Assembly (NCBI RefSeq): GCF_000283155.1
Contig: NW_004454195.1
Location: 7,021,897-7,085,896 of the forward strand
Length of the DNA stretch: 64,000 nt
DNA from: Ceratotherium simum simum
Taxonomy: Eukaryota > Chordata > Mammalia > Perissodactyla > Rhinocerotidae
Direction of reading: 5' to 3'
Under the pieces are notes generated by a model. That model worked only from the letters and a program-made list of their open reading frames with translations, was not told the DNA's origin and did no database searches. The translations under genes were made by a program, and so were the position numbers. Below, in pieces: positions 46,441 through 58,739 of this stretch; position 1 is the stretch's first letter; every line of letters begins with the position of its first letter.

Positions 46441-46884
46441 GTGAAGGTATATAGTGCCCGTTTGCAGGTAGAGTGAGAGTGATATTAACACTGCCTCAAA
46501 GAAACAGTTACAATGATCTTTAGTGACCATAAGCATGTAAGCATTCTCAAGATTTTCCAAAAGGCCACTAGTAGAGGAAGGAACCTTCTAATAACTTTTA
46601 ATTCTCAGGTCAATTTATGGTGCTCTAAAATGTAAAATCCAAAATGTAAATTTGCACATGTGAAACCAATCAACCCCTTCCTGAAAGTTTCAACAGACTA
46701 ACCACAAGGCTTTTATTCTTTGCTCACCAAAGAAACAGATCAAAATGTGCACTTCCTACTAAAGTTTTATTTTTTCCAAGATCTTTGGTGGAAAGCAGAG
46801 GTGATGTGGGTGCAGGGAAGAGGGTCTTCATGTAATCTATAGACTTGATTAAAAGAAGAGAATTGAAAAGATATTATCTAATTT
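46441..46884. other. No recognised feature
   Basis: Unique sequence. Confidence 0.45.
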
Positions 46885-47035
46885 CACTCTCTGATATTAT
46901 TAATAAGGAAATTTATCCCATTTTAATTTCCTCGGGGTCACCCAGCTAGTCACATAGCTCATCACTGGAAAACGTGGGACTAAAATCATTAACTCTCAAC
47001 TCCCAATTCATTGTTCTGACTTCTACAGTGTTAAG
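46885..47035 (-). mobile_element. MIR SINE, antisense, decayed
   Basis: 'tcggggtcacccagctagtc' and 'ttctgacttctacagtgtta' fit the antisense MIR. Confidence 0.6.
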
Positions 47036-47765
47036 TTAGACTTTCCATTTTTAATCTTTAGTTTTGGACGAGTATTTTACAATTATGAAACTTTACAGAA
47101 AAATGAGAGAAATGGGTTCTAATAGAGGCTTGGCAACTCAAATTGCTTACAAGCAAAGAGCAGGCCTGATGACCTCTTTATAGGACCATCCAGCTACAGT
47201 CAGTAGGAAAATTATGTCAATTTATACCTAAGAGCACAGAACCAGGAGCAAGAACTGCTGTTTTGTAAAATATATCATCAGTTTGGGTCATTTAGGCTTA
47301 TAATAATTGTTCCAAAGATCTAAGTGAAGATATACTTGTTGTGCAAAACCAAGCTCCAAGAAAGACAGGAGTTATTTCTGAAAGAAGTATTGAATTGTCC
47401 AACACCAAGGAAAACTGCTAAGGATGCTTCCTCCTGCAGAGAAAAAAAAATGGTTGTATTTATTTTACAAAGAATAGAGAATCAGTTAGGTCTGTTTAAG
47501 ACCAAGCAAGAAACTTTACATGAGCCCTAGTCCTGTGGGAAAATGTGTTACAAATTGACACAGGATAATTCACTTTATGCTGAATTTACTGCATTTTAGG
47601 TCTTTAAAACAAGTCTCTTAATTATTTTGATCTTATGCACCATTATCAAACATTTTGGAGCATAATCTTTTCAAAACATTGAAATGTCTGCTTTGCGTAT
47701 CTTGTGGAATACTTATTATAGGAAACTCCAATTCCAGATGGCAAGGTCAGATATAGAGATTAAAA
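47036..47765. other. Unique sequence, nothing recognised
   Basis: A 68-codon frame (47,324-47,530) has no known similarity. Confidence 0.45.
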
Positions 47766-47855
47766 ACCTATCTTTTAACCTTAAGAAGCTCGTGGTCCAG
47801 TTGGAGAGACAGACATGTACACAAATAGCACATGAAGAGAGTGGGGAAGCCTATC
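47766..47855 (+). mobile_element. Fragment of the ancient repeat seen at 1,305 and 9,684
   Basis: 'aagctcgtggtccagttgga' with 'gagacagacatgtacacaaa' matches the 'agcttacagtctagtggggg agacagaca' part of that family. Confidence 0.45.
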
Positions 47856-47904
47856 TTGGCTTGGTGTGAAATGAGATAGCCTCCAGTTTCCAAAATAGAA
47901 TGCT

Positions 47905-48175
47905 GTGTAACCAGGTAGTTAAGAACATAGACTCTTGTGTTAGATTCTCTGTGTTCAAATCCTGGCTTCTCCACTTACTATCTACCTAAACTTAGGTAAA
48001 TCATTTAACTTCTTTGTATCTCAGTTTCCCCATTTGTAAAGTCACATAAGAATAATAATTTCCTCATAGAGTTGGTATGAGGATCAACTGTATTGATACA
48101 TGTAAAGTCTTTAGAATAGTGTCTAGCAAAGGGTAAGAGCTACCTGAGAGTGAGCGACTTTAATTACTCTTCTGT
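47905..48175 (+). mobile_element. MIR SINE, well preserved
   Basis: It has the tRNA-derived part 'gtgttcaaatcctggcttct', the core 'tctcagtttccccatttgta', and the tail 'gtaaagtctttagaatagtg' with 'tctagcaaagggtaagagct'. Confidence 0.9.
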
Positions 48176-49155
48176 AGAAGGATCTGCTTGATTCCCAATT
48201 GCTTCATTTAGAGCAGAATCCTCCCAGAACCCACAGCGTAGGAAAGCAGACCAGAAGAAGGGGCTGTTCTTAATTTGGTCACATAGTTGACATACACCTG
48301 CTACCTGCCATCATCTTGGGAGTAGTGAAATAATTCATCTCCAAATGTCACAAAAGTCTAAGAGAAGTTTGCTTTGTATGGTTAATATTTTCTTACTCAG
48401 TCATGTGTGCTAGACCAACTGCAGTAAACTTACTCAGTGTGTTTCCACGCACTGAAAACAGGCTTAGCCCAGTGGGCTTAATCTGTTACCCGAAACTTTG
48501 GCAAGGACTTTATGCTCAGAGCAGGGTTGATTTACAGTAGGGGGAAAAAATAGAAGAGAGAAATATTAAAATAAAGTGCAATCATGTTTCAATTTAAAAG
48601 TGGTTACTGCCAGCAGTATTGCAAAATAATGCTGGCCAGCAACCAGAAAGCTGCACCTGCATAGATTCCAGCTGTAGAACCCTGGAACCCTCACTGTGAT
48701 TGCTCAATAACTCTATTTAGCACCACTGGCAAAAATTTGGCAAAACTTATATATCCACAAAAATGCACACACATCATACTCTCTCACGCACACTGGCATT
48801 TTGTTTAGCCCTTGTGTCATTAAGATACTTACTCTGCTTAGGGTGGTCAAGATAGTATTCTTCTTTTATAACTACTTTTAGAAAATATTTTGTCTTTTAC
48901 TCTCTGAATTGAAAATATACACAGGTTTATATCCAGCCATATTGAGCTCCTCCTAAATCAAGTGTTGTTTATATTACACATGTTCCTTTATTTCTTCAAT
49001 TTAACATCTGTACACCTCAAGGAGAAAGAGTTTGTCTACCTTTAGGAATAGCCATTAAAAAGTGAAGGTTTGGGATTCATTTATGTAGTACCCTTTTCTG
49101 AGGAACTCCTGGTGCAAAATGTGGCAATAATAATAATTGCATAACATTTAGTAAA
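48176..49155. other. Unique sequence, nothing recognised
   Basis: No gene or repeat supported. Confidence 0.45.
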
Positions 49156-49159
49156 CTTG

Positions 49160-49340
49160 TGGCAAATTTAAGAGCTCATTCCAGTGTCTAGATTGGAATA
49201 ACAGAACGAGTACTGGAGCAGGAAGACGAGGTGGTGAGCATCAGCCCCACCACTCAGCAGCTGCCTGCCTGCCCTTGAATGGCACACTCTGTACTCCGGT
49301 TTGCTCATCTGCACAATAGGAATTAAAGACTCTGTCCTGC
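49160..49340 (+). mobile_element. Possible MIR SINE
   Basis: 'gagtactggagcaggaagac' and 'gctcatctgcacaataggaa' loosely follow MIR order, with substitutions and an odd C-rich middle. Confidence 0.4.
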
Positions 49341-50330
49341 CTGGTGCACACAATCGCTGTGGAAAATCTAATGGAAATATAAACGACAGGAGTAGAGAAC
49401 TACCTGGCGCCTCATGGATGCCATCCAAGTCACTCACCCAAAATAGGAACTTATTTAAAACCTCAGGAAAGCAACTCAGAAAAGAGGCAATGTGTGGGCT
49501 TCCATTTTTTCTTCCTTATAAGAATCGACCTTGGTCACTTCTGAAATCGAGTATTTTCTCTTCCCAACAAACTCTCAAAACATTCTATAGCATAGTTACG
49601 AAAAATAAGATACTAATGAAGGATTAAATTTTGTCCTTACAAACATACATTTTGTTTGATAACTTACATGTCACTTAAAAGTCAATGACTGGTAGGAGAG
49701 AGGGTGCAGGGAGCATATATGTAAGGGTCTCTAAGACTTTCTATGAATAAAACCAGATGGAAACTGGGGAGAAGGAAGGGAGCTTACAAAGACAAAGAAC
49801 AGGAAAAATATGATAGAAAGGTTGAGATTGATTTGGATTTCTCTAAATCATTGTTTCCTTTTTTAAAGCTTTCCTGACAAATAAGATCAACCATTTTAAA
49901 CATTTGTACTTATTTCTTTTCTTAGTATTGTATCCTCAAATAGAAAAGAGCAGCCATGTAAACAACTAATTTTAATAAAATGTGCTAAGTGCAATGACAG
50001 AAAAGTACAAAGCAGAGACACTTAACACAGCTCTTAGGGATCAGGATAGACTTCTTAAACAGGAAATTCCTAAACTGAGCCCTCAGGGCAATGGCAATCC
50101 CCAAGAAACAATACCCTTTCCAGTTGGAACCAATTCTTATTTTCTCTAATAAACTTTGTAAAAATATCTTCCATGCATCATGTAAAACTTTGTCCATGCC
50201 CAGTACCAAAGGAGAGGCCTAAGAGACCTCCATCTTGCTTGTCATTGCACAAAATTTATTTTAATGATCCACAATAGCATGGAGGAAAGCCATTTAAAAT
50301 TAATAAAAGTGTACTCCTAGTGCCTTGAGC
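49341..50330. other. Unique sequence, nothing recognised
   Basis: A 108-codon frame (49,301-49,627) begins in the MIR-like segment and has no known similarity. Confidence 0.45.
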
Positions 50331-50334
50331 AGAA

Positions 50335-50530
50335 ATCAGACAAGTTCTGAAATATAAATGCAAGTTTCTAATCTTAAGTCAGATAATGACTACAAGCTTG
50401 GTCAAGTTTATTTAAACCTCCATGCCTCCATTTACCCAAGAGCAGAAATATCTTAGTAATTTCTACTATATGGGGTTGGTCTGAGAATTAATCAGTGTTT
50501 TAATGTGTTCTGAAACTCTAGAATAGAATG
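50335..50530 (+). mobile_element. Possible MIR SINE, decayed
   Basis: 'tcaagtttatttaaacctcc', 'catgcctccatttacccaag' and 'ggttggtctgagaattaatc' resemble a drifted sense MIR. Confidence 0.5.
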
Positions 50531-51179
50531 TATTTTTTTTAAGTAGACAAATCCTTTTTTAAACAGTCCCCTAGGTCCCCAAGATCTTCTTCAGATCTAT
50601 ATTTTCGTCTCTGTTCTGTTTGCAATCTTTCTACAGGTGAGTGGACCAAAAAACACACATTTGGAGATAGCAAGCCCAGATACAAGCCCAGTGAGTTCAG
50701 AGATATTTGTATCAGTGGACGCTGGATGACGAACTGTGAAGGAAAACAAAAGACGTCAGGTCCCTATTCTATATGCAGCCTCTTTGCTATGCAATGAACT
50801 GGGCCACCACTTTCAAATCAGCAATCTAGGTGTCTTATTTCAGAAAGGAATTCATCAGAAACTCACTAGGAAAGCAGTTGGTTTGACCCTGGTACCTGAT
50901 TAGTAATTTTTTCCTAGATACTGTACCATAATCAGAATTTAATGTTTCAAGGACAACAAGAAAATCATATAGAAAAGACTTAAATTTGGTTCTGATTTTC
51001 CCACTAGCATTCAGTTCTTTCGAAAATATGTTCACCTTCTCTATGTGCTCAGCCTGCCAGCACATAACCGAGAGCCCAGGGAGTGAAATCCTGACAGTTA
51101 CTATTAAGGTAAAAATGGGGTTACAGAATTCATTTTCAAAGTTTCTCTCCAGTTTATCTTTTTAAAAAATTAAATTGGC
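50531..51179. other. No recognised feature
   Basis: Unique sequence. 'ctacaggtgagtgg' near 50,632 looks splice-like but is not part of any exon model. Confidence 0.45.
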
Positions 51180-52420
51180 ACTACCAAATTTAATGACAAG
51201 GCTACCCTGCTGAGTTCGGAGCCCAGAAAGCTATTGTCTCCCTGGTCTATGTATCCTACTCGGCTCTAATGTTTCCTTTAATGCGACTAATAACCAACCA
51301 TCAGCAATAAATGCCTTGTCATCTTGTTGTTGCACACAGCAATAGCTGCAGTAGCGATACTGACAAATGAACCTGCGTAATCACTTTGGATTTCTTTGTT
51401 ACATCTCACAGTGTGAAGATGGCTTCTGCTCAGCACGTCCTCCAAAAAACAAACAAGAGCTATTGCTGTCTCCTCCATCAATCTCTCCTTATTGTTGTCA
51501 CTCAAACCCCTGTGCTGCCCTCACTACCACTCATCTTCTCAGAAAAGTAAAATGTCCCAGATCTTTGAGCGTAGACCTTTGATATTCCTCTCCCACTGTT
51601 CCTTTGCCAACTGTATCTCTAAGAAAGAAATGGAAATCCAGAGAGCAGAGAGCGAGGGATAGAAAGAGCGCAAACGTCCTCTACTTTCTAGGCTGTTTTC
51701 CTTAGGAAAAAAAAAAAAATAAGCTCATTAAAATCCAGTTGAGTCTGACATTTTGCCTTTTACCTTTTCAATCTTTTTATAGTTTCAAATCATTAACTAT
51801 CAGCATGTAGCTCAAAGGTAGCTCTCGCCATCTATGCAATGGTGACACATTTGACAATAATGCTTTTGAAGAACCTGTCACAGTCTCTCCCCAAACAAGT
51901 CTCATTAATGCTCAAACTGTCTTTCTCTCTCTCTGCTTCTTTTCTCCTGATTTCTCTCTAATTAGCTTGTTTTTTTATGTTCCCTCGTTCCACAGTTTGA
52001 GCTTAAAAAAAAACAAGAGGTGGATGTCATTTCCATGAACCCCAAGGCCAAGTTAATCAGCAGAATTAATGACTCTCTTACCCATTAGACTGGGGGCGGT
52101 GGCGCTTAACTCCAAGCAGCCACTGTTTGCCTTCTACCGTGCTTCTCCATTTGGCTCTCACAAATGTAAACTTTTGCTCTCTCAGAGCAAACTCTGAGAT
52201 TCAACCTACTCGTATAGCATTTCTTTTCCCCTTCAGGGTGTGAATTAGGAGGAGAAGTTGGAAATGTGGCCACCTCTGTCTGTGTGTCCATGCTGAGAAA
52301 GTATCATGCTATTAAATGGGGAAGGATAAAAGGAAGTCTCAGGGAAGCCTGGAAAAAAGTCACAACCTAGCGTTCCCTGTATGACTCACCACAATCGATA
52401 ATGCCTTCCTGTAGAACATT
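51180..52420. other. Candidate conserved non-coding region (strongest in the window)
   Basis: About 1.2 kb free of recognisable repeats between repeat-bearing flanks. It contains several TAAT/ATTA cores with defined surroundings: 'ctctaattagcttg' at about 51,957, 'ctcattaatgctcaaac' at about 51,901, 'gttaatcagcagaattaatg' at about 52,053. It also has a GC-balanced, CpG-bearing patch (51,290-51,570). No frame is credible. An enhancer-like role is inference. Confidence 0.35.
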
Positions 52421-54079
52421 GCTTAGTTGCAGCCCCACAAAAAAAATGCCTCAGTATTTTTAAGTCATACTGTGGAAGTGAAGATGTATGGAAATTTAAA
52501 CCAGTAGACAAGTTGATTTCATCAACTTAAATAAGCATGACTGAAGGTTGAATAATTTTTGAAATTCATTTTCAATGGATGAAGGGGCAAATATTTCAAA
52601 TAATTGTTTCCTCTTTGAACAAGGATTGAGAAATAGTATCCTTTCATCCTAAAAGTCAAAAATAAATTAAACATTTTGTATGCATTCAAAATACTTTATT
52701 TTAGAAACATCTACCTAGAAACTGTCAGAAAAATAGGAGAGTTTTTATCTTTCATAACTCAATGAAAACATCCTCCATAGAAGTTCTAAGTTTAATTTTT
52801 AATGATGTTGCTATCAATAAAAAGATAAAGAAGACTAATACACATTTATCTGGACACTCAAATAGGCTTCCATGGACTAGAAATATCATGACCATTTCAG
52901 AAAAAAATACTTTCTTTCATTTTTATTCAGTTATAACTCCACTCTCATTTAATATAAAAAGCTTTTTGGTATCATTTGGTGGGTTATCTTTGCCTAAAGA
53001 GAGTATTATCAGAAAAACTTCCTCTTTAGGTGAAAATCCTGCCCTAGTTGGGTTTGAAGTATCTTGAGCCAAAAAAGAATGTCTGTACTTATGCCTTCCA
53101 GTCTTTCTTTGTCCTCCATCCTCATTTTAGTCTACAAAATATACCTGAAAGGATATTGGCAAGAATGATAATCCTAACATTGACTTTATTCTTTTGCCAC
53201 ATCTATTCATAGAGACAATACCATTCTTGTTAAGTGTTCTTTTTTTTTTTTTCATTATGAAGGGAAATCCTCAGGGCATTAAAAAAAATTTAAGTCAATA
53301 GCAGAATTCAAACTTTCAAGAAAAAGGGTTAGGAAAAAAATGACATTTCAATGGCTGTTAATGAGAGTTTTATGTTACAAAAGGGCGTTTGCCATACTTG
53401 GAAACTAAAGGAAGGATATTAGCAATGCTTGGAAAATATCATATTTAGCATAGCTATTTTCAAATATCATTGAAAATACAAGCCATCTAACTTCTCTTTG
53501 ATGTGTAGATAGTCAGCAGATGTGAAATAGAAGAAAACATATCATAAAAATAAACAATAAAGTTTATTCACATAACAAAGGGGCCCCAAACACTTTATTC
53601 TGAGTCAATGTAACACAGTGTTCTTTGTCCCAAATCTAAAACTCAAGGAATAAGAATTCTAGTCCCAACCTGCCAACCTGCCAACCCTTCAGAATGATTA
53701 TGGGAAAGCAAGGGGTGGGAGTGGGCAGTGCAAATTTTACCAACTTATTTGCCTTACCTTTATACAAAGAATAATATTAATAGTGTAACATGAAATGATA
53801 TTATAGGTCAATGAAAAATAGTGCATAAAAATCATTACAAATATTCCTACCACACCAAAGAGAAAGTAATTCCCAGGACATCATACAAAAATTTACACAC
53901 ACACACACACACACACATTGAGAGTTGTATTTGTGTTTGTGTATGTATTAATCCTTTAAATACTTATTAATCCAGGTAAACACTCATTCTATCCCATATC
54001 TTCTCTCTCTTGCCTTTGCACACATGATACAAGATAATAGACTTTAGGGGATTTTTGAAATGTCTTTGTGATAGGTTCT
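52421..54079. other. Unique sequence with a CA microsatellite
   Basis: AT-rich. T-run at 53,240-53,251. (AC)n at 53,895-53,918. A 101-codon frame (52,762-53,067) is not recognisable. Confidence 0.5.
53895..53918 (+). repeat. (AC)n microsatellite
   Basis: About 12 pure AC units. Confidence 0.95.
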
Positions 54080-54255
54080 TCTCCTAAGCGGTCTGATAGC
54101 ATTCTCCAGTTATCTTATATTGTGGCATTTATCTCATTTCTCTCTCTCTGCCCCACTAGAAAGCAACAAGGGCAAGAATTGTGTAGTATTTTCAGTTGTA
54201 CTCTAAGTACGCAATAGAGTGTCTGACCTATAGTTGGTATGAACAATTTGCAGAA
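54080..54255 (+). mobile_element. L2 LINE 3' fragment
   Basis: 'tgccccactagaaagcaaca', 'agggcaagaattgtgtagta' and 'agagtgtctgacctatagtt' follow the L2 3' end consensus. Confidence 0.72.
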
Positions 54256-54539
54256 GACACAAGTGAGAGACAACTGAGTTGATCAACTTAAGCCTAAATT
54301 AGCAGTTATAAGCTTCATTTTCCTTATACAGCCATCCACAATTACCTCCAGATTACTTAGAAACCTAAGACACATCTCAGAATGTACACAAGTGTGGAGG
54401 TGTTTTTGTGTTAGTTTCAGGTGAGTAAAGTTGCTAGGAAAAATACAAGTTCAAGTCAGACATATTACTTTGCTGATTACTTTTTTTATCCTTGACTCTT
54501 TTCAATATTTAAAATGTTAATAATGCAAACAAATAAAAG
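54256..54539. other. No recognised feature
   Basis: Unique sequence. Confidence 0.4.
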
Positions 54540-55167
54540 AAAATATTCAGATATCTGCCATTTTATGTTCGTTGCAGCATTATTCACAATAGTCAAGATA
54601 TGGAAACAACCTAAGTGTCCATTGATGGGTGAATGGGTAAAGAAAATATGGTATGTAGATAGATATATAGATAATATAGATATAGATATAGATATAGATA
54701 TATACACAATGGAATATTATTTAGCTTTAAAAAAGAAGATCTTGCCATTTGAAACAACATGAATGAACCTGGAGGATATTATGCTAAGTGAAATAAGCCA
54801 GACACAGAAAGAAAAAAACTGCATGATCTCATTTATATGTGGAATCTAAAAAAATACGTTGAATACACAGAAGTAGAGAGTAGAATAGTGGCTACCAGGG
54901 GTGGGGAGGTGGGGGAAATGGGGAGATGGTCAAAGGGTACAAAGTTGCAGTTATATAGGATGAATAAATCTAGAGAACTAGTGTACAGCATGATGACTGT
55001 AGTTATTAATACTGTTTGGAATACTGGAAATTTGCTACAACAGTAGATTTCCGGTGCTCTCATAAAAAAAAAAAGGTAACTACTTGAGAACCATTTCACT
55101 ATATCTATGTATTTCAAATCAGCATGTTGTACACCTTAAATATATACAATTTTATTTTAAAAAAGAA
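54540..55167 (+). mobile_element. L1MA/MB-type 3' end with embedded GATA repeat
   Basis: The end of ORF2 is readable: the frame at 54,514-54,762 contains FTIVKIWKQPKCP and IYTMEYYLALKK. The 3' UTR follows: 'gcatgatctcatttatatgt', 'gagtagaatagtggctacca', 'acagcatgatgactgtagtt', 'cagcatgttgtacacctta', then an A-rich end. A (GATA)n-like run (54,656-54,703) has expanded where ORF2 would read through. Confidence 0.92.
54656..54703 (+). repeat. GATA/TAGA-rich tandem repeat
   Basis: agatat-type hexamer and gata tetramer units inside the L1. Confidence 0.9.
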
Positions 55168-55254
55168 GGTATTCAACATTTTTAATTAGGATTTTTCCCA
55201 ATTTCCAGAAGGAAAAAAAGTTTATTACTCAAACTCACTTTACCCTACTTGAGA

Positions 55255-55420
55255 AAAGTGTTCTCAACTCTGACCATATATTAGGATCATTTGGAGTATT
55301 TTAAAAAATATTGCTGTCCAGGCCCCATGCCAGAGATTCTAATTTAATTAGTCTAGTTTGAGGCCCAGGCATTGCCATTCTAATGTGTAGGTGGGGTTGA
55401 GAAGAGCTATCCTAAAAAAA
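55255..55420 (+). mobile_element. MER20-like hAT DNA transposon relic
   Basis: 'tgttctcaactctgaccata', 'tattgctgtccaggccccat', 'ttgaggcccaggcattgcca' and 'gtaggtggggttgaga' fit MER20 from end to end with drift. Confidence 0.78.
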
Positions 55421-55659
55421 GATGGAGAGCAGGAGTCTCAACTAAGAAATAACATCTTCACATTGGGTTCATCCATGAAGACATTTGGATGCTGTGGGGA
55501 GTCAGCATCTTCTTTCATAAGAGACATTCACCTTCTCTATTTCAGTGCTTAAGATGTGTATGGACTCCATAGACAATACCCGACACCACAATAATGCTGA
55601 GAAGCACTAATGAGTTTAGATTCACAACATAATTTCTACCATTGGGAGACAATAACATA

Positions 55660-55850
55660 AATTTCTAATTTTCAAAGCTGGCTGGGCATCAGAATCATGT
55701 GAAGAACTTCTTAGAAATGCAGATTCCAAAGCACCATACATGACTAACTGAATCAAAAGTCTCTGAGGGGTAAAGCTCTGTTATGCATTTTTATCAAACT
55801 ACCCAAGGGATTCTTACATGTTTGGCTGATTAATAGTTGTTAGACCTGCA
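55660..55850 (+). mobile_element. MER5/Charlie-type DNA transposon relic
   Basis: 'ggcatcagaatcatgtgaag', 'ttagaaatgcagattccaaa' and 'actgaatcaaaagtctctga' are MER5-class segments; the termini are lost. Confidence 0.7.
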
Positions 55851-55929
55851 TAGACAAAGGCGTGAGTACCTCATAAATGTATAGACACATCTATTTCATT
55901 CTGAAAACCAATCCTTTCTATGGTATAGT

Positions 55930-56150
55930 AGGAGGGATGCAGTCTTTGGACTCTGACGCATCTGAGTTGGAATTCCAGCTTCTCCAGAACTAAGTCATGT
56001 GCCCAGGAGTAAGTTACCTAAAGCCTCTGTGCAGCTGAGAAAACAAGGATAAGAAGAGGATGTCCCCCAAAGGTTGCCATGAGCTCTCCAGGAGTATAGA
56101 GCACAGGATAGATGACCAATATGTTTGTTCCTTTTTCTCCCTTCCTCGTA
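55930..56150 (+). mobile_element. MIR SINE
   Basis: 'ggatgcagtctttggactct', 'gttggaattccagcttctcc' and 'gagtaagttacctaaagcct' are sense MIR segments in order. Confidence 0.78.
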
Positions 56151-56689
56151 TGTAATGTGACCAGTGGGAAAAGAATAAAGGACATAGGGAAAAATAGAAA
56201 GAAAGGCTGACGTAAAAAATAAATAAACACAGGATATCAAGAACATGTGAACTGTTTCCTTTAAATCTAAATAATCCCAATAATTAAAGGGTAAGAATCT
56301 CAATACTAAATTTCTCTGGGATTCAAACTATTTATAGATTAAACGATTTTCTGAAATATTTTGCAGAACTCATGGCATAGCCATGTTTAGTTGATTTTGG
56401 TTAAGGGCTTGGAAACTAACAGAAACTATGATTCATAACAAACTCATGAAGAAGAAAAAAAGATTCCATTTGAAATTGCAGGGTGTGGACTACGAAAGGC
56501 ACAGTAAAATCAGGTCTCTCTACCTTCTTGTTCTCTCAGTAGTTCACTCTTGTCAGAGGAAAGAACTTATGTTCTATCCCTTTATTGATCAACAATATTG
56601 AAAATCAACTGACCTATGAAGCCTCTCCTAAAAATCCTCTTCTAAACAAGATGAGTTCAATTCAACAAATATTTATTAACCAACCATAA
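56151..56689. other. Unique sequence, nothing recognised
   Basis: Three overlapping minus-strand frames (55,995-56,303) span the MIR edge and are not recognisable. Confidence 0.45.
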
Positions 56690-56910
56690 GTTTTGGCCAT
56701 ATAAATGCCATAAATATCCTCTCTGTACTCCCAGATAACCTGGAATATGGCTCTACCATTGCACTTTCACACCATTTTGTAAATGTCTATTTCCTTGTTT
56801 CTCTCCCCTACTAGACAGTGTGTTCCTCCAAGATAGAAACTAGAGAATATCTGTCTTTGAATTCTTCTTGCTCAACACAGTGAATGATACAAAGTGGTTT
56901 TGGAAAAAAA
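56690..56910 (+). mobile_element. L2 LINE 3' fragment
   Basis: 'ctcccctactagacagtgtg', 'ttcctccaagatagaaacta' and 'ctcaacacagtgaatgatac' match the L2 3' end. Confidence 0.65.
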
Positions 56911-56989
56911 AAAATTGGAAGGAAGAGTACTAATGTTATCTAACAATGAAGTACTGTGTACTCAAATTATATGTAGTTATATATCGAGC

Positions 56990-57560
56990 ATTGGAGAAAG
57001 ACCAATCCTATTCATAAGGCAAAAAAAAAATCTAAATAAAATATTAGCAAGTTGAATCTAGCAGTACACTAAAGGAATAACTAACGAATCATTACTAAGT
57101 GGTGATCATGTCAGGAATACAACAATGGTTCATTATTAGAAAATGATCAAGAAAATTCACCATATTAAAAGGTCAAAGGAGAAATACAATATTATTATCT
57201 CAGCAGATGCTAAAAAGGCATTCGATAGAAAGATATTCCCATAACATGATAAAAAATTAAACTCAAAGTAAATGCCAGCTTCAGGGTTAATAGTGAATTT
57301 CCAGAATCATTCACATGAAAGTCAAAAACAATAACAAATAGTAATTTCTGTTATTAACTTCATTATTTAGCATTTTTATGTACAGGTGCAATTAAACATG
57401 TTTAAAGACATAATTATGGGAAAGGAGAAAGGCAAAATTACCAAGGTTTTAAAAAGGATATATTTGTATACCTGAAAGCACTGAAAGATCCAACTGAAAA
57501 AAAATTAGAAAATTAGGAATTTGATAAGATGATCAGTTAGAAATTTAATATATAGTCTTA
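56990..57560 (+). mobile_element. Decayed L1 ORF2, reverse-transcriptase region
   Basis: 'aggaatacaacaatggttca', 'caccatattaaaaggtcaaa' and 'gatgctaaaaaggcattcga' (the DAKKAFD-type RT block) are in order, then 'cctgaaagcactgaaagatc'. Frames are broken. Confidence 0.78.
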
Positions 57561-57837
57561 ATTCTCCCAAGAAGCTTAACTACATTGGCTGCAGGATTTC
57601 TTGCCCCAAAATAAACCCTGAGGAAATATAGAGGAAAATACAAAAAAAGAGAGAGAGAATGGAGAGAAATGAAATTCCAGGTGGGAAGCAGTATAATTTT
57701 GAAATGGTGTTGCATTGGCTGGGGTGGAGTGAGGAAGGAACAGGTAGATTTGACTCGAGGCAGGAGGTTGCTAGGCCTGGCTGTGGGAGGTAGAATAGAA
57801 AAGAAACCTTGGCATTCTGCTCTTCATTCCCCAATGC

Positions 57838-58025
57838 CAGTGGTCTCAAAAGTGCTGTCCCAGGGCGAACAGCATCACTATCCCTTGAGAACTTGTTAGA
57901 AAACAAATATTTGTGCCCAACCCCTGGCCTGCTAAATGAGAAATTCTGGGAGTGAGGCCCAGTAATCTATGTATTAAAAAGTCCTCCCTGTGATTCTGAT
58001 GAATACTAAAGTTTGAAAACCACTG
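57838..58025 (+). mobile_element. MER5A DNA transposon relic, near full length
   Basis: Termini cagtggtctcaaaagtg and aaagtttgaaaaccactg are near-inverted repeats. The interior 'gagaacttgttagaaaacaa' and 'gaggcccagtaatctatgta' follows MER5A. The expected 8-bp flanking duplication is not evident. Confidence 0.9.
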
Positions 58026-58739
58026 TCCTCCTAGTACTGCTTCTCTCTGGGGGACAAAAGGCATAACACTAAGCTGAGGAGTTATTTTAGGGTGTGAAGA
58101 GTTATTGCCCATGGTTTTTAGGTAACTGGAGTTCTCCTTTCTTGGGATCATCTATACTCCACCCTTGAGTTCACTGGCACAGACTGCATTCTGGACTTTC
58201 TCTGTATGCTTCCTTTGACAGAGTAGCGAATACCCTAGGAAAAAAATGAGTTCATAGGCCAAAGCAACAAGGTATTTAAGGATCTAAATTATTTTCCAAA
58301 AAGAAAATACACTGCATAACACATTCCATCAGAAACAAAAATATTACAACAGATAGACCTAGAACTTAAAACTAGCCAATTAATTATACTAAATAACACA
58401 AGTGAAAACATTAGCAATATGAAACAAGAACAACACAATATAATAACTACACATAAATCATAGTCATAAAAATATAATGGTTAAAATAAAGAACACAGTT
58501 GATAAGGTACACAGCAGAATGGGGACAACTGAGTGAATTTAGTGAATTTAGACAAGCTCCCCAAAGAAGAAAAGACAAAAACAGAAAAATATAAAAGAAA
58601 AAGTAAGACCTACAGAGGATAGAGGAATAAATGGTAATAGTGAAATCATCAGAGGGTCAGAAAGAGAGAGAGGCAAACGTGGAGAGGAGGCTATATCAGC
58701 AGAAATAAGAAAGATACATTTCCCAGAAAGAACTCAGAT
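58026..58739. other. AT-rich sequence, possibly LINE-derived
   Basis: A-rich on the plus strand like a LINE sense strand, but without clear landmarks. Confidence 0.35.

Noticed and set aside
50630..50650. Splice-donor-like 'caggtgagtgg'
   Set aside because: No open frame, acceptor or conserved exon accompanies it.
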